Shown: in pieces, positions 1-9,755 of the stretch
How positions within the stretch are numbered: position 1 is the stretch's first letter
Layout: every line of letters begins with the position of its first letter
Assembly: GCA_019339365.1 (NCBI GenBank)
Contig: CP079859.1
Coordinates: forward strand, 496,001 to 560,000
Length of the DNA: 64,000 bases
Source of the DNA: Vibrio neptunius
Lineage (GTDB): Bacteria > Pseudomonadota > Gammaproteobacteria > Enterobacterales > Vibrionaceae
Direction: 5' to 3'
Made by a program: the position numbers and the translations under genes
Notes under the pieces: generated by a model
The model's input: the letters and a program-made list of their open reading frames with translations, nothing else
What the model was told of the DNA's origin: nothing
Databases searched by the model: none

Positions 1-228
1 CAGTTCAGCCAATTTCTGCTCCATTTCGGTCAGTTTTTGGCGAGTACGTAGCAGTACCTGAGTTTGAACATCAAACTCTTCGCGGCTCACGACATCGAGT
101 TTGTTCAGTTGGCCTTGGATGACTTGGCGTACTTTCTGGTCAACGTCTGCACCAAGCTCTTTCACTGGTGTTGGCATTGAGTCATGTATCTGTTTAGCAA
201 TTTGTTCTAGTTTCTTTGGGTCAAACAT
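1..228 (-). CDS. ubiK: UbiK / YqiC, ubiquinone biosynthesis accessory factor (3' end off window)
   Basis: The reading frame begins with ATG at 228 and runs off the left edge, giving 76 residues without the C-terminus. It begins [14 protein letters not shown] and continues as a helical stretch ending in a predicted coiled coil, as in the BMFP-domain (YqiC) family. In this family UbiK forms a complex with UbiJ and helps the aerobic steps of ubiquinone synthesis, also binding membranes. No disruption is visible. It is a lone gene on the minus strand here, separated from vexB by a terminator hairpin. Identity rests on the characteristic N-terminus and the charged coiled-coil tail; quite sure of the family. 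Confidence 0.85.
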   Translation of the reverse strand, partial: MFDPKKLEQIAKQIHDSMPTPVKELGADVDQKVRQVIQGQLNKLDVVSREEFDVQTQVLLRTRQKLTEMEQKLAEL

Positions 229-337
229 GTGACGAAAACTCCTGTCTCTTATTGTTGGTATTCTATGTAATTGATACGGGAAAGTCGCTACTTCGATAGC
301 AAAAATTCGAAGCGACTAACGACAAATAGTGACCAAT

Positions 338-363
338 AAAAAAGGCCACCGAAGTGGCCTTTT
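338..363. terminator. bidirectional Rho-independent terminator after vexB
   Basis: The hairpin has stem AAGGCCAC, loop CGAA and stem GTGGCCTT, with an A run on one side and a T run on the other. It lies 14 bases beyond the vexB stop on the minus strand and between vexB and ubiK. Confidence 0.8.
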
Positions 364-377
364 GACAAATGTTGAGT

Positions 378-3300
378 TTAGCTGTTGTCAGACAGCTGAC
401 GCTGTGCGGCTTTTGCTTCGTCAACACGAGCCAGTTTTTCCAGATCCTTGTCTTCAACAAACACCGGTAGTGGCTTGTGTTTCTCAGCTAGGTAGCTGTA
501 GATAACCGGCAGTACGAACAGGGTAAACAGAGTACCAATCGCCAGACCAGCAACGATAACGATACCGATACTGAAGCGCTGAGCTGCACCTGCGCCTGTT
601 GCGTACATCAGTGGGATCAGACCTGCAATCATCGCCGCAGTTGTCATCAGGATAGGGCGTAGACGAACTTTCGCCGCTTCCATGACCGCTTCTGTCTTAC
701 CGAGTTTATTGTGCAACTGCTCTTCTTTGGCCACTTCACAGATCAAGATACCGTGCTTGGTAATCAGACCAACCAAGGTGATCAGACCGACCTGAGAGTA
801 GATGTTCATTGAAGCTGCCCCCACGCTAGAGCGATCAAAGCGCCACAGATTGCTAATGGTACGGAAACCATGATGACGATTGGGTCTTTGAGAGACTCAA
901 ACTGAATTGCCAGAACTAAGAAGATGATCGCTAGTGCTAGACCAAAGGTTGCGTACAGCGCACTCCCTTCTGTGACATACTGGCGAGCTTCACCCATGTA
1001 ATCATGATTGTAACCGTTTGGCAGTTTTTCAGTCGCAATATTTTCTAGCCAGTTGACAGCATCACCCATGGCTGTGCCTGGTGCGGGTACAGCACCAATG
1101 GTGGCAGAATTAAGCTGGTTGAAGTGTGGCAGTGAGCGTGGCTCAGCGACAACATCAATGGTGATCAAGCTACCTAGTGGAACCGCGCGGTTATCAGCAG
1201 CACGCACGTAGTAGTTGTTCATCGATTCTGGGTTTAGACGCCATTTTCGCTCAACCTGAGGGATCACTTCATACGAACGACCATTAAGGTCAATTCGGTT
1301 GACGTAACCATCAGACATCATAGTGCTCAGCGTGGTACCAATGTCTTGCATTGTTACGCCATACGCACCCGCTTTGTCCTTGTCGATGTTGATCTTCATT
1401 GTTGCTGAGTCGTAGTTCAGGTCCAGCTCAGAATAAACAAACATCGGGTTAGACTTCACGTCACCAAGAATATCGGTGGCGATAGTGAACAAGCTTTCGA
1501 ACGCGTTAGGTGTGGTGATCACGAATTGAACCGGAAGACCTGAACCTGCACCTGGAAGTTCCGGCATCTGGAATGCTGTCACTGCCATTCCAGGAACGTG
1601 GCTGACTAAGCCTGTCACGCGGTTGGCAACTTCAGACTGGCTCGCTTCACGCTCACTCCATGGCACCATAGACGCGATACCAAAGGCTTGGTTCGAGTTA
1701 GGCACACCAGTAAACACCTGCGCGTACGCGACTTCTGGTTGGTCAGACAGAATCCGGTTAACGTCATTCATGGTATTTTGCATGAAGTCGAGGTTGGCAT
1801 TCGATGGAGCAGTACCCATCAGCATGACTACCCCTTTATCTTCCGACGGTGCCAATTCGCTTGGGATGAACTTGAACAGCATCGGCAAGCTAGCAAACAC
1901 TATGAGAGCAAAACCAATCACTACAGGGCGGTGCTTCATGACCGCACCCAGCATACGCTCGTAACGGCTGGTCATGCCATCTAAGACACTATGTACCTTT
2001 TGTTCGAATTTGTTTGGCGTTTCATTAGCCTTCAGCATCTTCGAACACATCATAGGTGATAGTGTCAGAGCGACGATACCGGATACGAATACCGAACCTG
2101 CGAGGGTGAGGGCAAACTCTTTAAATAGTGAGCCAGTAATACCACCCATCAAGGCAATCGGTGCGTATACTGCACCCAGCGTTAGAGTCATGGCGATAAC
2201 TGGCACAGCGATTTCACGTGTACCGATAATGGCTGCACGGAAAGGTGACTCTCCCAGCTTGATGTGTCGGTCGACGTTCTCCAGAACAACGATCGCATCA
2301 TCGACCACTAGGCCGATGGCCAATACCATTGCCAGTAGTGTCATCAGGTTCCATGAGAAGCCCATCGCTTGCATCACCATCGCCACACCAATCAGAGATA
2401 GCGGGATGGTAACGATAGGGATCATCACTGCACGGAAAGAACCGAGGAACAGAGTAATCACGATCAATACAATCAGTGCCGCTTCCGCGATGGTCTTAAT
2501 AACCTCGTTGATCGACTCATTGATAGCGATGGTCGAGTCATACATCACGTTCATGTCGATGTTACTTGGCAGGTTACGCTCTAGTTGAGGTAACAGCTCA
2601 AGGACATCCGCTGCGATGTTGATTGGGTTCGCACTTGGCGCCGCGTTGATCGCCACCACGACCGCTTCTTTACCATTGGCACTTGCACGGTAGACATCGT
2701 GGCTCTTCTCGAGGGTGACTTTTGCGATATCGCTCAGGCGAGTGACATCACCTTCATCAGAACTGACAACAAGGTTCTTTAGCTCTTCGACGTTAGAGAC
2801 CTGAGTATCAGCGCTACCGTTATACAGAACGAACTCACCGACAGCCTGACCAGCCGCTGACTGGTAGTTGTTGGCATTCAGCACGTTCATAACATCAGTG
2901 GCGGTTTTGCCCAGTGCTGCCATTTTGGCAGGGTCTAGCCAAATACGCAGCGCGTATTTCATACCACCATAGAGGTCAACCTTAGAGACACCATTAACAG
3001 TGAACAGCTGCGGGTTGATGACACGCTCTAGGTAGTCTGTTATCTGGCTTGATGAAAGCTCATCACTGGTAAAGCCGATGTAGAGCACCGCGGTTGTAGA
3101 ACCCGTCGACATAGTTACAGTTGGGTCTTCGGCTTCTTTTGGAAGTTGAGAGCGAACCGAGTTGGTCTTAGCCAGAATGTCAGACAAGGCGGCATTCGGG
3201 TCAGTGTTCAACTTCATGTTAACGGTAATGGTTGATGTACCGAGTACTGACGAGGACGTCATGTAATCAATATTGTCAGCCTGAGCGACAGCCTGTTCCA

Positions 3301-3499
3301 GAGGCTGAGTAATAAAGCCTTGGATAAGGTCGGCACTGGCGCCGTAGTAACTGGTGGTGACCGTTACTACCGTGTTTGTCATTTCAGGGTATTCTCGGAC
3401 CTGCATCTTGAACACCGCTTGCAAACCAAGCAAGGCGATCAAAAAACTGATCGATACCGCTAAAACTGGACGTTTAATAAAAACATCAGTAAAGCGCAT
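378..3499 (-). pseudogene. vexB: RND multidrug efflux permease, VexB/AcrB type, frameshifted as read
   Basis: This is an inner-membrane RND pump subunit that extrudes drugs, bile salts and detergents using the proton gradient. Frame one (3499 down to 806) carries the N-terminus, both periplasmic loops and the TM4 motif GLVVDDAIVVLENVD with the paired aspartates of the proton relay. It then ends early after ALIALAWGQLQ. A second frame (824 down to 378) starts at once with GAASMNIYSQVGLITLVGLI and holds the last two membrane helices, including the lysine in GLITKHGILI that matches AcrB Lys940. Adding one G to the five-G run near 825 joins them into 1040 residues, the normal RND length. So it is either a sequencing indel or an inactivated pump. 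It is the third gene of vexR-vexA-vexB, with 11 bases between vexA and vexB. The name comes from gene order recalled from V. cholerae. Confidence 0.85.
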
Positions 3500-3510
3500 G
3501 AGGCCTCCAA

Positions 3511-4617
3511 TTACAGCATAGGTGTTTCAGCTGGTGGAGTAGTCGCATCGCTTTCTACTACACGAACTTTCGCGTCATTGCTTAGACGAACCTGACCAGA
3601 TGTCACGACAACATCACCAGGTTTAACGCCATCGAGGATGTGCGCAATGTCTTTCACTCGTTCGCCCACTTTAACCACATGTTGCTGAACGCGTTTTTCA
3701 CCATTCTCTTCAGAGATGATGTAAACATTGTCCCCATAAAGTGTGAAGGTAATGGCGGTTTGTGGCAGGGTTACCTGATTTTCGAGCGTTGGCAAAATGA
3801 TATTGGCACGTGCGAACATACCGCTACGGAGCTTGCCATCGCTGTTTGGAATATCAGCTTGAACCTGGATCAGACCACTTTGGACGTTAACTGCAGGTTC
3901 AATCGCGGTGATTGAGCCTTCAAATGGTGTCTCAGGGTAAGCATCAACGAAGATATCGACTTGCTGATCGAGTTTGATGCGGGAAATATCAGTCTGAGGC
4001 ACAGTGAAGCGCAAGCGCATAACACTGGTGTCTTCTAGGCGAACAATGTCCGTACCTGCTTGTAGGTATTGACCTAGGTAAACGTTACGAATACCAACGA
4101 CGCCTGCGAAAGGGGCTTTGATTTCACGACGGTCGATGGTCGCTTTTAAGCTTTCAATATCGGCTTTAAGCGAGAAGTAGTTCGCTTCGGCGTCATCAAA
4201 GGCTTCTTTCGATACTGAGCCTTTCTTATATAGACCTTGGTAGCGTTTATACTTAGCCTGTGCTGCTGGTAGTTTGGCCTGCGAGCTCTTCAGATCAGCT
4301 TTTTCCACTTCAGAGTCGAGTAGAACAAGAGGCTGACCTTCTTCAACGACGGTACCTGAGTCGAAAGTAATTTTATCAATCACTCCCGCTGTTTCATTGG
4401 CTACAGTGACACCTTGGTTCGGTTCAATGAAACCGATCGCTTCGATGACAGGAACCCAATCAACAGGTTGTACTTCCGTTACGGTCACCGGAAACTCAGG
4501 TTCTGGGCGATTAGCCAAATATTCGGCTATCTTCTGTTGCTTGAATAGATTGAAGCCTATCACGCTACCAAACAGCAGTATTGCGATAAGCAACATAAAG
4601 AAAGTCCACTTTTTCAT
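3511..4617 (-). CDS. vexA: RND efflux periplasmic adaptor (membrane fusion protein)
   Basis: This 368-residue HlyD/AcrA-family adaptor links the RND pump to the outer-membrane channel. Residues 6-24 form a hydrophobic N-terminal anchor with no lipobox cysteine, so it is membrane-anchored rather than a lipoprotein. Next come a lipoyl-like half domain (about 65-100, ending QPLVLLDSEVE), a helical hairpin (about 100-165), the second lipoyl half (EIKAPFAGVVG), a beta barrel and a membrane-proximal domain ending VRLSNDAKVRV. ATG at 4617 lies 18 bases after the regulator stop, so the three genes form one operon. The frame is intact, unlike the downstream pump gene. The specific name VexA is inferred from context. 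Confidence 0.88.
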   Translation of the reverse strand: MKKWTFFMLLIAILLFGSVIGFNLFKQQKIAEYLANRPEPEFPVTVTEVQPVDWVPVIEAIGFIEPNQGVTVANETAGVIDKITFDSGTVVEEGQPLVLLDSEVEKADLKSSQAKLPAAQAKYKRYQGLYKKGSVSKEAFDDAEANYFSLKADIESLKATIDRREIKAPFAGVVGIRNVYLGQYLQAGTDIVRLEDTSVMRLRFTVPQTDISRIKLDQQVDIFVDAYPETPFEGSITAIEPAVNVQSGLIQVQADIPNSDGKLRSGMFARANIILPTLENQVTLPQTAITFTLYGDNVYIISEENGEKRVQQHVVKVGERVKDIAHILDGVKPGDVVVTSGQVRLSNDAKVRVVESDATTPPAETPML

Positions 4618-4635
4618 TCTGATCAGAACTCCAAG

Positions 4636-5217
4636 TTAGTGTTGAATGATTGCATCCCAGCTAGCTTCGATGGCGGCCTCTAAAGCGACGTCATCCAGCT
4701 GGTAGTATCCCAAAGCATGTTTGCGAGCCAGTGCAACACTGGCTTCAAAACTCAGCCCTGAAAGAATCTCATTGTCGAGAGGTTTAAAAATCCCTTGTTC
4801 CTTTCCTTGATTAAACAACCGATCCACTTTGGCAAACATTTGTCGCTCAAGTTCCCGAGTTTTTCGCTTGTTTGCACAGGGAAGAGATTCATATTGAACG
4901 CGATTGCTCAGGGTTTCCATATTGGAACCTGCAAGGTTCCAGATGTTTAACCACATAGTGCGATAGCGTGTTTTTAAGGGCATATCGTCGTTGACGTCAG
5001 CTTGAACGGCAGTTGCAATTCGTTCGGCGACGTTTAAACGCACTTCATCCAGGAGATGCTCTTTATCTGAGAAATAACGATAGATAGTACCTGCGGCCAC
5101 CCCTGCCTCTTTTGCCAGCTTGTGCATCGAAAGGCCTTGAAAGCCTGACTCTGCAATCAGCTTTTCAGCGGCTGTGAGGATCTGCTCGTGCTTATCTATT
5201 GATGTGTTACTAGACAT
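4636..5217 (-). CDS. vexR: TetR-family repressor of the vexAB efflux operon
   Basis: The protein has 193 residues and starts MSSNTSIDKHEQ. The TetR helix-turn-helix is at about 25-55 (SMHKLAKEAGVAAGTIYRYFSDKEHLL), with a ligand-binding helical domain behind it. A longer frame reaches upstream to 5271, but it would run through a perfect palindrome that looks like the operator, so I take the ATG at 5217. It is the first gene of the operon with vexA and vexB and probably represses itself and the pump, with release by pump substrates. The divergent rep gene begins about 200 bases away. Family assignment is secure; the name follows from the neighbours. Confidence 0.85.
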   Translation of the reverse strand: MSSNTSIDKHEQILTAAEKLIAESGFQGLSMHKLAKEAGVAAGTIYRYFSDKEHLLDEVRLNVAERIATAVQADVNDDMPLKTRYRTMWLNIWNLAGSNMETLSNRVQYESLPCANKRKTRELERQMFAKVDRLFNQGKEQGIFKPLDNEILSGLSFEASVALARKHALGYYQLDDVALEAAIEASWDAIIQH

Positions 5218-5230
5218 AGTCTCACTTTCA

Positions 5231-5250
5231 ATGAATGAACGTTCATTCAT
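5231..5250. promoter_or_regulatory. perfect 20-bp palindrome, probable VexR operator
   Basis: ATGAATGAACGTTCATTCAT is a perfect inverted repeat starting 14 bases before the vexR start codon. Such GTTCATTCAT-type sites are typical for TetR regulators of RND pumps (compare AcrR/NalC-like operators). It probably overlaps the promoter of vexR-vexA-vexB and mediates autorepression. Inferred from position and symmetry. Confidence 0.75.
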
Positions 5251-5418
5251 TATAGCCCGATAGCTGCACACTAGTGCAATAAAAACATTTTATTAATTAG
5301 ATAAATTTACAACCAATGAGATCCTTTTAGCTGGAGTGGCTGCGCTACGATTAAACATAGCAATCGATCTATTGCACCATTATTATAGGCGCCATAAATT
5401 TTGACCTCAGAGACCTCT

Positions 5419-7437
5419 ATGAAGCTGAACCCCAATCAAGACGAAGCCGTTAAGTACGTATCAGGACCCTGTTTGGTTCTAGCGGGAGCGGGATCGGGTA
5501 AAACACGTGTTATTACCAACAAGATTGCGTATCTGGTTCAGCAGTGTGGTTATAAAGCTCGTAACATCGCAGCGGTGACGTTCACCAATAAAGCGGCGCG
5601 TGAAATGAAAGAACGTGTTGGTCAGACGCTTGGCAAGAACGAATCGAAAGGCTTGATGGTATCGACGTTCCACACCTTAGGCCTCAACATTATTAAACGT
5701 GAATACAAGGCGTTGGGGTTAAAGTCAGGCTTTTCTCTGTTTGACGACCAAGATCAGTTAGCGTTATTGAAGGAGCTGACAGAAAAGCAGCTTGATGGCG
5801 ATAAAGATTTATTGCGCCAGCTACTGAGTACGATTTCAAACTGGAAAAATGACATGCTGACTCCGGAGCAGGCGAAAGCATATGCTCAAGGTGAACAGCA
5901 GCAACTGTTTGCCTTCTGTTTCGACATGTATCAGAAACAGATGAAAGCCTACAATGCACTCGACTTTGATGACTTGATCGCTTTACCGGTTCTGTTGCTG
6001 CGTACCAATCAAGAAGTCCGTCAGCGTTGGCAGAATCGTATTCGCTATTTATTGGTCGATGAGTATCAGGATACCAACACCAGTCAGTACGAGTTGGTCA
6101 AGCTGATTGTTGGCGAGCGGGGTCGCCTGACGGTGGTAGGGGACGATGACCAGTCAATCTATTCTTGGCGTGGTGCGAAACCCCAGAACTTGGTGCTGTT
6201 GGGTGAAGATTATCCAAGCCTTCGTTTGATAAAGCTAGAGCAAAACTATCGTTCTACCAGCCGAATTTTGCGTGCTGCCAATATACTGATTGCCAACAAC
6301 CCACACGTGTACGAAAAGTCACTGTTTTCTGAAATACCGGATGGCGAAAAGCTTAAAGTATTACTGGCGAAAGATGAAGAACACGAAGCGGAGCGGGTGA
6401 CAGGTGAGCTGATTGCGCATAAGTTTCTTAACCGAACCGATTACCGCGACTACGCTATTTTGTATCGTGGTAACCATCAGTCTCGGTTGATTGAAAAATC
6501 TCTGATGCAAAACCGAGTGCCTTACAAGCTCTCTGGCGGTACCTCGTTTTTTGCTCGTGCGGAAATCAAAGACATCATGGCGTATTTACGAGTGTTGGTG
6601 AACCCTGATGATGACAACGCATTTTTGCGCATTGTGAACACGCCTCGGCGTGAGATTGGCCCAGTAACACTGGAAAAACTGGGTAGTTACGCCAATATGC
6701 GTGGTAAAAGTCTGTTTGAATGCAGTTTTGAAATTGGGCTGGAGCAACATTTGTCTGGCCGTGGGTTAGAAAACTTACGCCGCTTTAGCCAGTGGTTAGT
6801 CAAGATAGCGGATCAGGCCGAGCGCGGAGACACAGTAGAAGCCGTGCGTTCATTGGTGCGTGATATCAATTATGAAGACTGGTTGTATGAAACCTCTGCG
6901 AGCCCGAAAGCGGCCGAGATGCGGATGAAAAACGTCTCCGATCTCTATTCCTGGATTGTCGCTGATTTAGAAGGGGATAATTATGACCAGGAAGAGAAGA
7001 CCATTAAAGAAGTGGTTCAACGTTTAACACTACGTGACATGATGGAACGTGGTGAAGAAGATGATGACAGCGATGCGGTACAATTGATGACCCTACATGC
7101 TTCCAAAGGCCTAGAGTTCCCTTATGTTTACTTGATTGGTTCGGAGGAGGGGATTCTGCCTCACCAGACCAGCATCGATGAAGACAATGTTGAGGAAGAG
7201 CGCCGTTTGATGTACGTCGGGATCACCCGAGCCCAGCGTGAGTTGACCTTTACCATGTGTAAAGAGCGTCGTCAGTTTGGTGAGTTAATCAAGCCAACTC
7301 AAAGTCGCTTCCTTGATGAATTACCGTTTGATGACGTGGAATGGGAAGTTAATAAAAAGCCACAAACGCAAGAAGAGCGTATGGCTAAAGGGCAGGCACA
7401 CATTGCGAATATTCGTGCCATGTTCAACAAAAAATAG
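5419..7437 (+). CDS. rep: ATP-dependent DNA helicase Rep
   Basis: A 672-residue superfamily 1A 3'-5' helicase that clears proteins and restarts stalled replication forks. It begins [14 protein letters not shown] and has Walker A GAGSGKT at about residues 24-30, motif II DEYQDTN, motif [16 protein letters not shown], motif IV EQNYRS, motif [13 protein letters not shown] and motif VI GITRAQ. The length matches E. coli Rep (673) and is shorter than UvrD. A frame also opens upstream from a TTG at 5401, but the family N-terminus fixes the ATG at 5419. It stands alone on the plus strand, divergent from vexR, and ends at a clear terminator. UvrD, its paralogue, is also in this window at 31875. Confidence 0.95.
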   Translation: MKLNPNQDEAVKYVSGPCLVLAGAGSGKTRVITNKIAYLVQQCGYKARNIAAVTFTNKAAREMKERVGQTLGKNESKGLMVSTFHTLGLNIIKREYKALGLKSGFSLFDDQDQLALLKELTEKQLDGDKDLLRQLLSTISNWKNDMLTPEQAKAYAQGEQQQLFAFCFDMYQKQMKAYNALDFDDLIALPVLLLRTNQEVRQRWQNRIRYLLVDEYQDTNTSQYELVKLIVGERGRLTVVGDDDQSIYSWRGAKPQNLVLLGEDYPSLRLIKLEQNYRSTSRILRAANILIANNPHVYEKSLFSEIPDGEKLKVLLAKDEEHEAERVTGELIAHKFLNRTDYRDYAILYRGNHQSRLIEKSLMQNRVPYKLSGGTSFFARAEIKDIMAYLRVLVNPDDDNAFLRIVNTPRREIGPVTLEKLGSYANMRGKSLFECSFEIGLEQHLSGRGLENLRRFSQWLVKIADQAERGDTVEAVRSLVRDINYEDWLYETSASPKAAEMRMKNVSDLYSWIVADLEGDNYDQEEKTIKEVVQRLTLRDMMERGEEDDDSDAVQLMTLHASKGLEFPYVYLIGSEEGILPHQTSIDEDNVEEERRLMYVGITRAQRELTFTMCKERRQFGELIKPTQSRFLDELPFDDVEWEVNKKPQTQEERMAKGQAHIANIRAMFNKK

Positions 7438-7465
7438 CGGTTATTTTTCAATGGAACAGAAAAAC

Positions 7466-7491
7466 AAGGGCTTGGTGAAAACCAAGCCCTT
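7466..7491. terminator. bidirectional terminator between rep and cytochrome c5
   Basis: The stem AAGGGCTTGGT, loop GAAA and stem ACCAAGCCCTT form a strong hairpin, with A-rich and T-rich flanks. It serves the convergent rep and cytochrome c5 genes. Confidence 0.85.
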
Positions 7492-7510
7492 CTTCTATAT
7501 CAATGAGGGA

Positions 7511-7924
7511 TTACAGACCTGCAATCATGTGCTCAATGGCAGCAACGATTTCGTCATCTGAACAATCCATACAAGAGCCTTTCGCTGGCATGGCGTTGAA
7601 GCCGTTGATGGCGTGGTCCTTCAGCACATCTTTACCTTGCGCAATACGCGGGGCCCAGTCACCAGCGTTACCAGTTTTTGGTGCGCCGCTGACCCCTGAT
7701 GCGTGACAAGCAATACAGAATGTGCCGTAAACCGTTGCACCATCACGTGGACCAGTTGGCTCAGCTTTTACTGGCTCAGCGCCAGCCAGATAAACACCAC
7801 CAACAGGTTTAATGCGTTCTGCAATCGCATCGTAGTCTTCTTGGCTGACATTAGCTGCAAAAGAGGCGCTAGAAAAAGTGATCGCAGCGGCCAAAGCGGT
7901 TAAGATTTTTCGAGACATATCCAT
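7511..7924 (-). CDS. cytochrome c5, periplasmic monohaem cytochrome
   Basis: About 137 residues. The N-terminus MDMSRKILTALAAAITFSSASFA is a Sec signal peptide with an AxA-like cleavage site. The single haem-binding motif is CIACH, followed by a methionine ligand in the AMPAKGS region and a C-terminal cysteine pair (SCMDCSDDE) seen in the cytochrome c5 family. It should carry electrons in the periplasm. Possible starts are GTG at 7933, ATG at 7924 and ATG at 7918; I chose 7924, but 7918 (MSRK) is equally good. It is convergent with rep and not in an operon. Confidence 0.85.
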   Translation of the reverse strand: MDMSRKILTALAAAITFSSASFAANVSQEDYDAIAERIKPVGGVYLAGAEPVKAEPTGPRDGATVYGTFCIACHASGVSGAPKTGNAGDWAPRIAQGKDVLKDHAINGFNAMPAKGSCMDCSDDEIVAAIEHMIAGL

Positions 7925-8162
7925 TAAACTCACTTTACATTCCTGAAGGTAAGTTCGTGCTTACCTATTATTAGAGTGTGGCTTGATCGACAGCGTTTTG
8001 CTGTTAAATCAATGTAAATATTGGGTGATTATATCCTGATAACTTGTTGCAATAAACAACAAGTTAACCGCTTCCATAGGGTTATCTAATCGGAAATAGG
8101 GGTTTATCACACTTTAATTGCCCAAAAAGGCGTCAAACGATAAAAAAAAGTGTAAAAAGTAC

Positions 8163-8191
8163 TAGACGGCCTAGTGTGATATCCGTATTAT
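8163..8191 (+). promoter_or_regulatory. candidate promoter of the tRNA cluster
   Basis: A TAGACG box (8163-8168) and a TATTAT box (8186-8191) are 17 bases apart. They are followed by a C/G-rich discriminator, as expected for a stringently controlled tRNA operon. The tRNA-Arg begins at 8213. Weak -35 match. Confidence 0.5.
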
Positions 8192-8212
8192 TCCACTCCG
8201 CCGATAGGGCAT

Positions 8213-8289
<77 letters not shown>

Positions 8290-8330
8290 TCCGGACGCTT
8301 ACTAAGGTAAGTTAATTGGCATATATAATG

Positions 8331-8406
8331 GTGGCTATAGCTCAGTTGGTAGAGCCCTGGATTGTGATTCCAGTTGTCGCGGGTTCAAGTCCCGTTAGCC
8401 ACCCCA
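8331..8406 (+). tRNA. tRNA-His (anticodon GTG), copy 1
   Basis: A 76-base cloverleaf with encoded CCA and anticodon loop TTGTGAT. The extra 5' G (position -1) of tRNA-His is encoded at 8330. It differs from copy 2 by one base in the T loop (TTCAAGT against TTCGAGT). Confidence 0.97.
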
Positions 8407-8461
8407 TTATTCTGGTGGCATTGTCTCCATTCTTGGTTCATTATCGAGATAAAACATAAGT

Positions 8462-8541
8462 CGTTGAATAGCGTGTTTGTAGCGCATCTCGGCTCTTGGA
8501 ATAAGCGGGACCAGAGGGTTGACCCTCTATAACGTAAACCA
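8462..8541 (+). pseudogene. decayed tRNA-Pro copy
   Basis: The stretch keeps GTTGAATAGCG, TAGCGCATCT, GGGACCAGAGGGT and an ACCA end in the order of the intact tRNA-Pro genes. It has lost the D-loop bases, the anticodon arm and the T loop. The bases before it also match the spacer before the second tRNA-Pro, which shows that a His-Pro unit was duplicated and this Pro copy decayed. Confidence 0.7.
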
Positions 8542-8559
8542 AGTAAAAAAATAGCTTGT

Positions 8560-8636
<77 letters not shown>

Positions 8637-8681
8637 CTTTTTCGTTTATGGCTTTTAGAGCGGTAGACACAAGAATTGTTG

Positions 8682-8757
8682 GTGGCTATAGCTCAGTTGG
8701 TAGAGCCCTGGATTGTGATTCCAGTTGTCGCGGGTTCGAGTCCCGTTAGCCACCCCA
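8682..8757 (+). tRNA. tRNA-His (anticodon GTG), copy 2
   Basis: A 76-base cloverleaf with encoded CCA and anticodon loop TTGTGAT. The -1 G is at 8681. Confidence 0.97.
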
Positions 8758-8809
8758 TTATTCAGGTAGCTTTGCTCCCTTTCTTGTAAAAATGAGAAAA
8801 AACATAAGT

Positions 8810-8886
<77 letters not shown>

Positions 8887-8892
8887 CTATTG

Positions 8893-8922
8893 AAGCCCTA
8901 GTCGAAAGACTAGGGCTTTTTT
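8893..8922 (+). terminator. terminator of the tRNA cluster
   Basis: The stem AAGCCCTAGTC, loop GAAA and stem GACTAGGGCTT are followed by a T run. Placed 7 bases after the last tRNA-Pro. Confidence 0.9.
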
Positions 8923-8960
8923 CATCTTGAGATCTGTGCATTTGATTATAACCCAAATTT

Positions 8961-9038
8961 GGGTTCGACTGATGTTCAAAAAATGGCTCTTCACTGACCA
9001 CTACAAGATAGCCCTGCTAGAAATGACGGGGCTTTTTT
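8961..9038 (+). pseudogene. remnant of a tRNA-Pro 3' end plus its terminator
   Basis: CTCTTCACTGACCACTA is one change from the 3' end of tRNA-Pro plus its flank. It is followed by AGCCCTGCTAG-AAATGA-CGGGGCT and a T run, a decayed version of the cluster terminator. This is a second eroded copy of the Pro-terminator unit. Confidence 0.6.
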
Positions 9039-9755
9039 ACTTTCTGGCGTTAGATAATTCTTAAAGTCATACCCAATACATCGTCATTCCATAGACCGAA
9101 GAATGAGGGAGTAGGGAATCTCTTATCGTTTAGCTTCTAGTTTAAATTTCCCCTAAATCGTTGGCTTCTCACTCACGCACAGAACCCTCGCTTCTTGATC
9201 TAATCCTTCCGGCTTTGTTGCCCTCATACTCAAGCAATCCACTTAGTCATAATTATAAGACTAGCTAAGATTCTAATTAGCTTATAGCTCTGCTTTGTTT
9301 TTTCATTGCATTGGATAAAGCCATATTTTTAGTCTAAATATAAATTAATAAACTAAATTATATTTCTTATTTGGTTTTTTGTTTTTAATTTGTTAATTGT
9401 GAAATCTGGTGACGTCTTGAATTTATATTCACATTGGCTTATTGCTAAAAGTTGTATGAAATAGCTATAAGTTTAGTTTTGGCGATGTTTTGCTGTATTT
9501 TTTGAACAGGTATGACCAACTGATGATATAACTCAATTGCATACTTATTTTCATAAGCTGCTTGGTATTTGTTCAAACTCGACTTTTTATTCTATGTTTG
9601 TTGCTTTTCTGTGAATTTTTGCCAAATTGATGACCTTGTAAATTGCCAGAACCGTGTCCCCAATTTTGCTTCACTTGATTGGGTGATCAGGCTGGCTTGA
9701 ATGGATTCACTTTTCAGACAGGGCAGAAAACTGCCAAAGCAGTAGAGGTCTGGTA
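9039..9755. other. 717-bp intergenic region without a gene
   Basis: No convincing reading frame on either strand. Most of it is strongly A+T rich (about 9240-9640), unlike its neighbours. Around 9076-9125 the sequence GTCATTCCATAGACCGAAGAATGAG followed by GTAGGGAATCTC resembles a short repeat I remember between many Vibrio genes, which would need a genome search. The promoter of the peptide transporter operon must lie in the right part, but I cannot pick a strong one. Confidence 0.5.

Noticed and set aside
1974..2588. A 204-residue plus-strand frame inside vexB
   Set aside because: It is antisense to a clear RND gene, has low-complexity composition and no motif; a shadow frame.
9039..9755. 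Possible genomic island between the tRNA cluster and the peptide transporter
   Set aside because: The stretch is A+T rich and next to tRNAs, but has no integrase, no att-like direct repeat of the tRNA end beyond the decayed copy, and no cargo gene.
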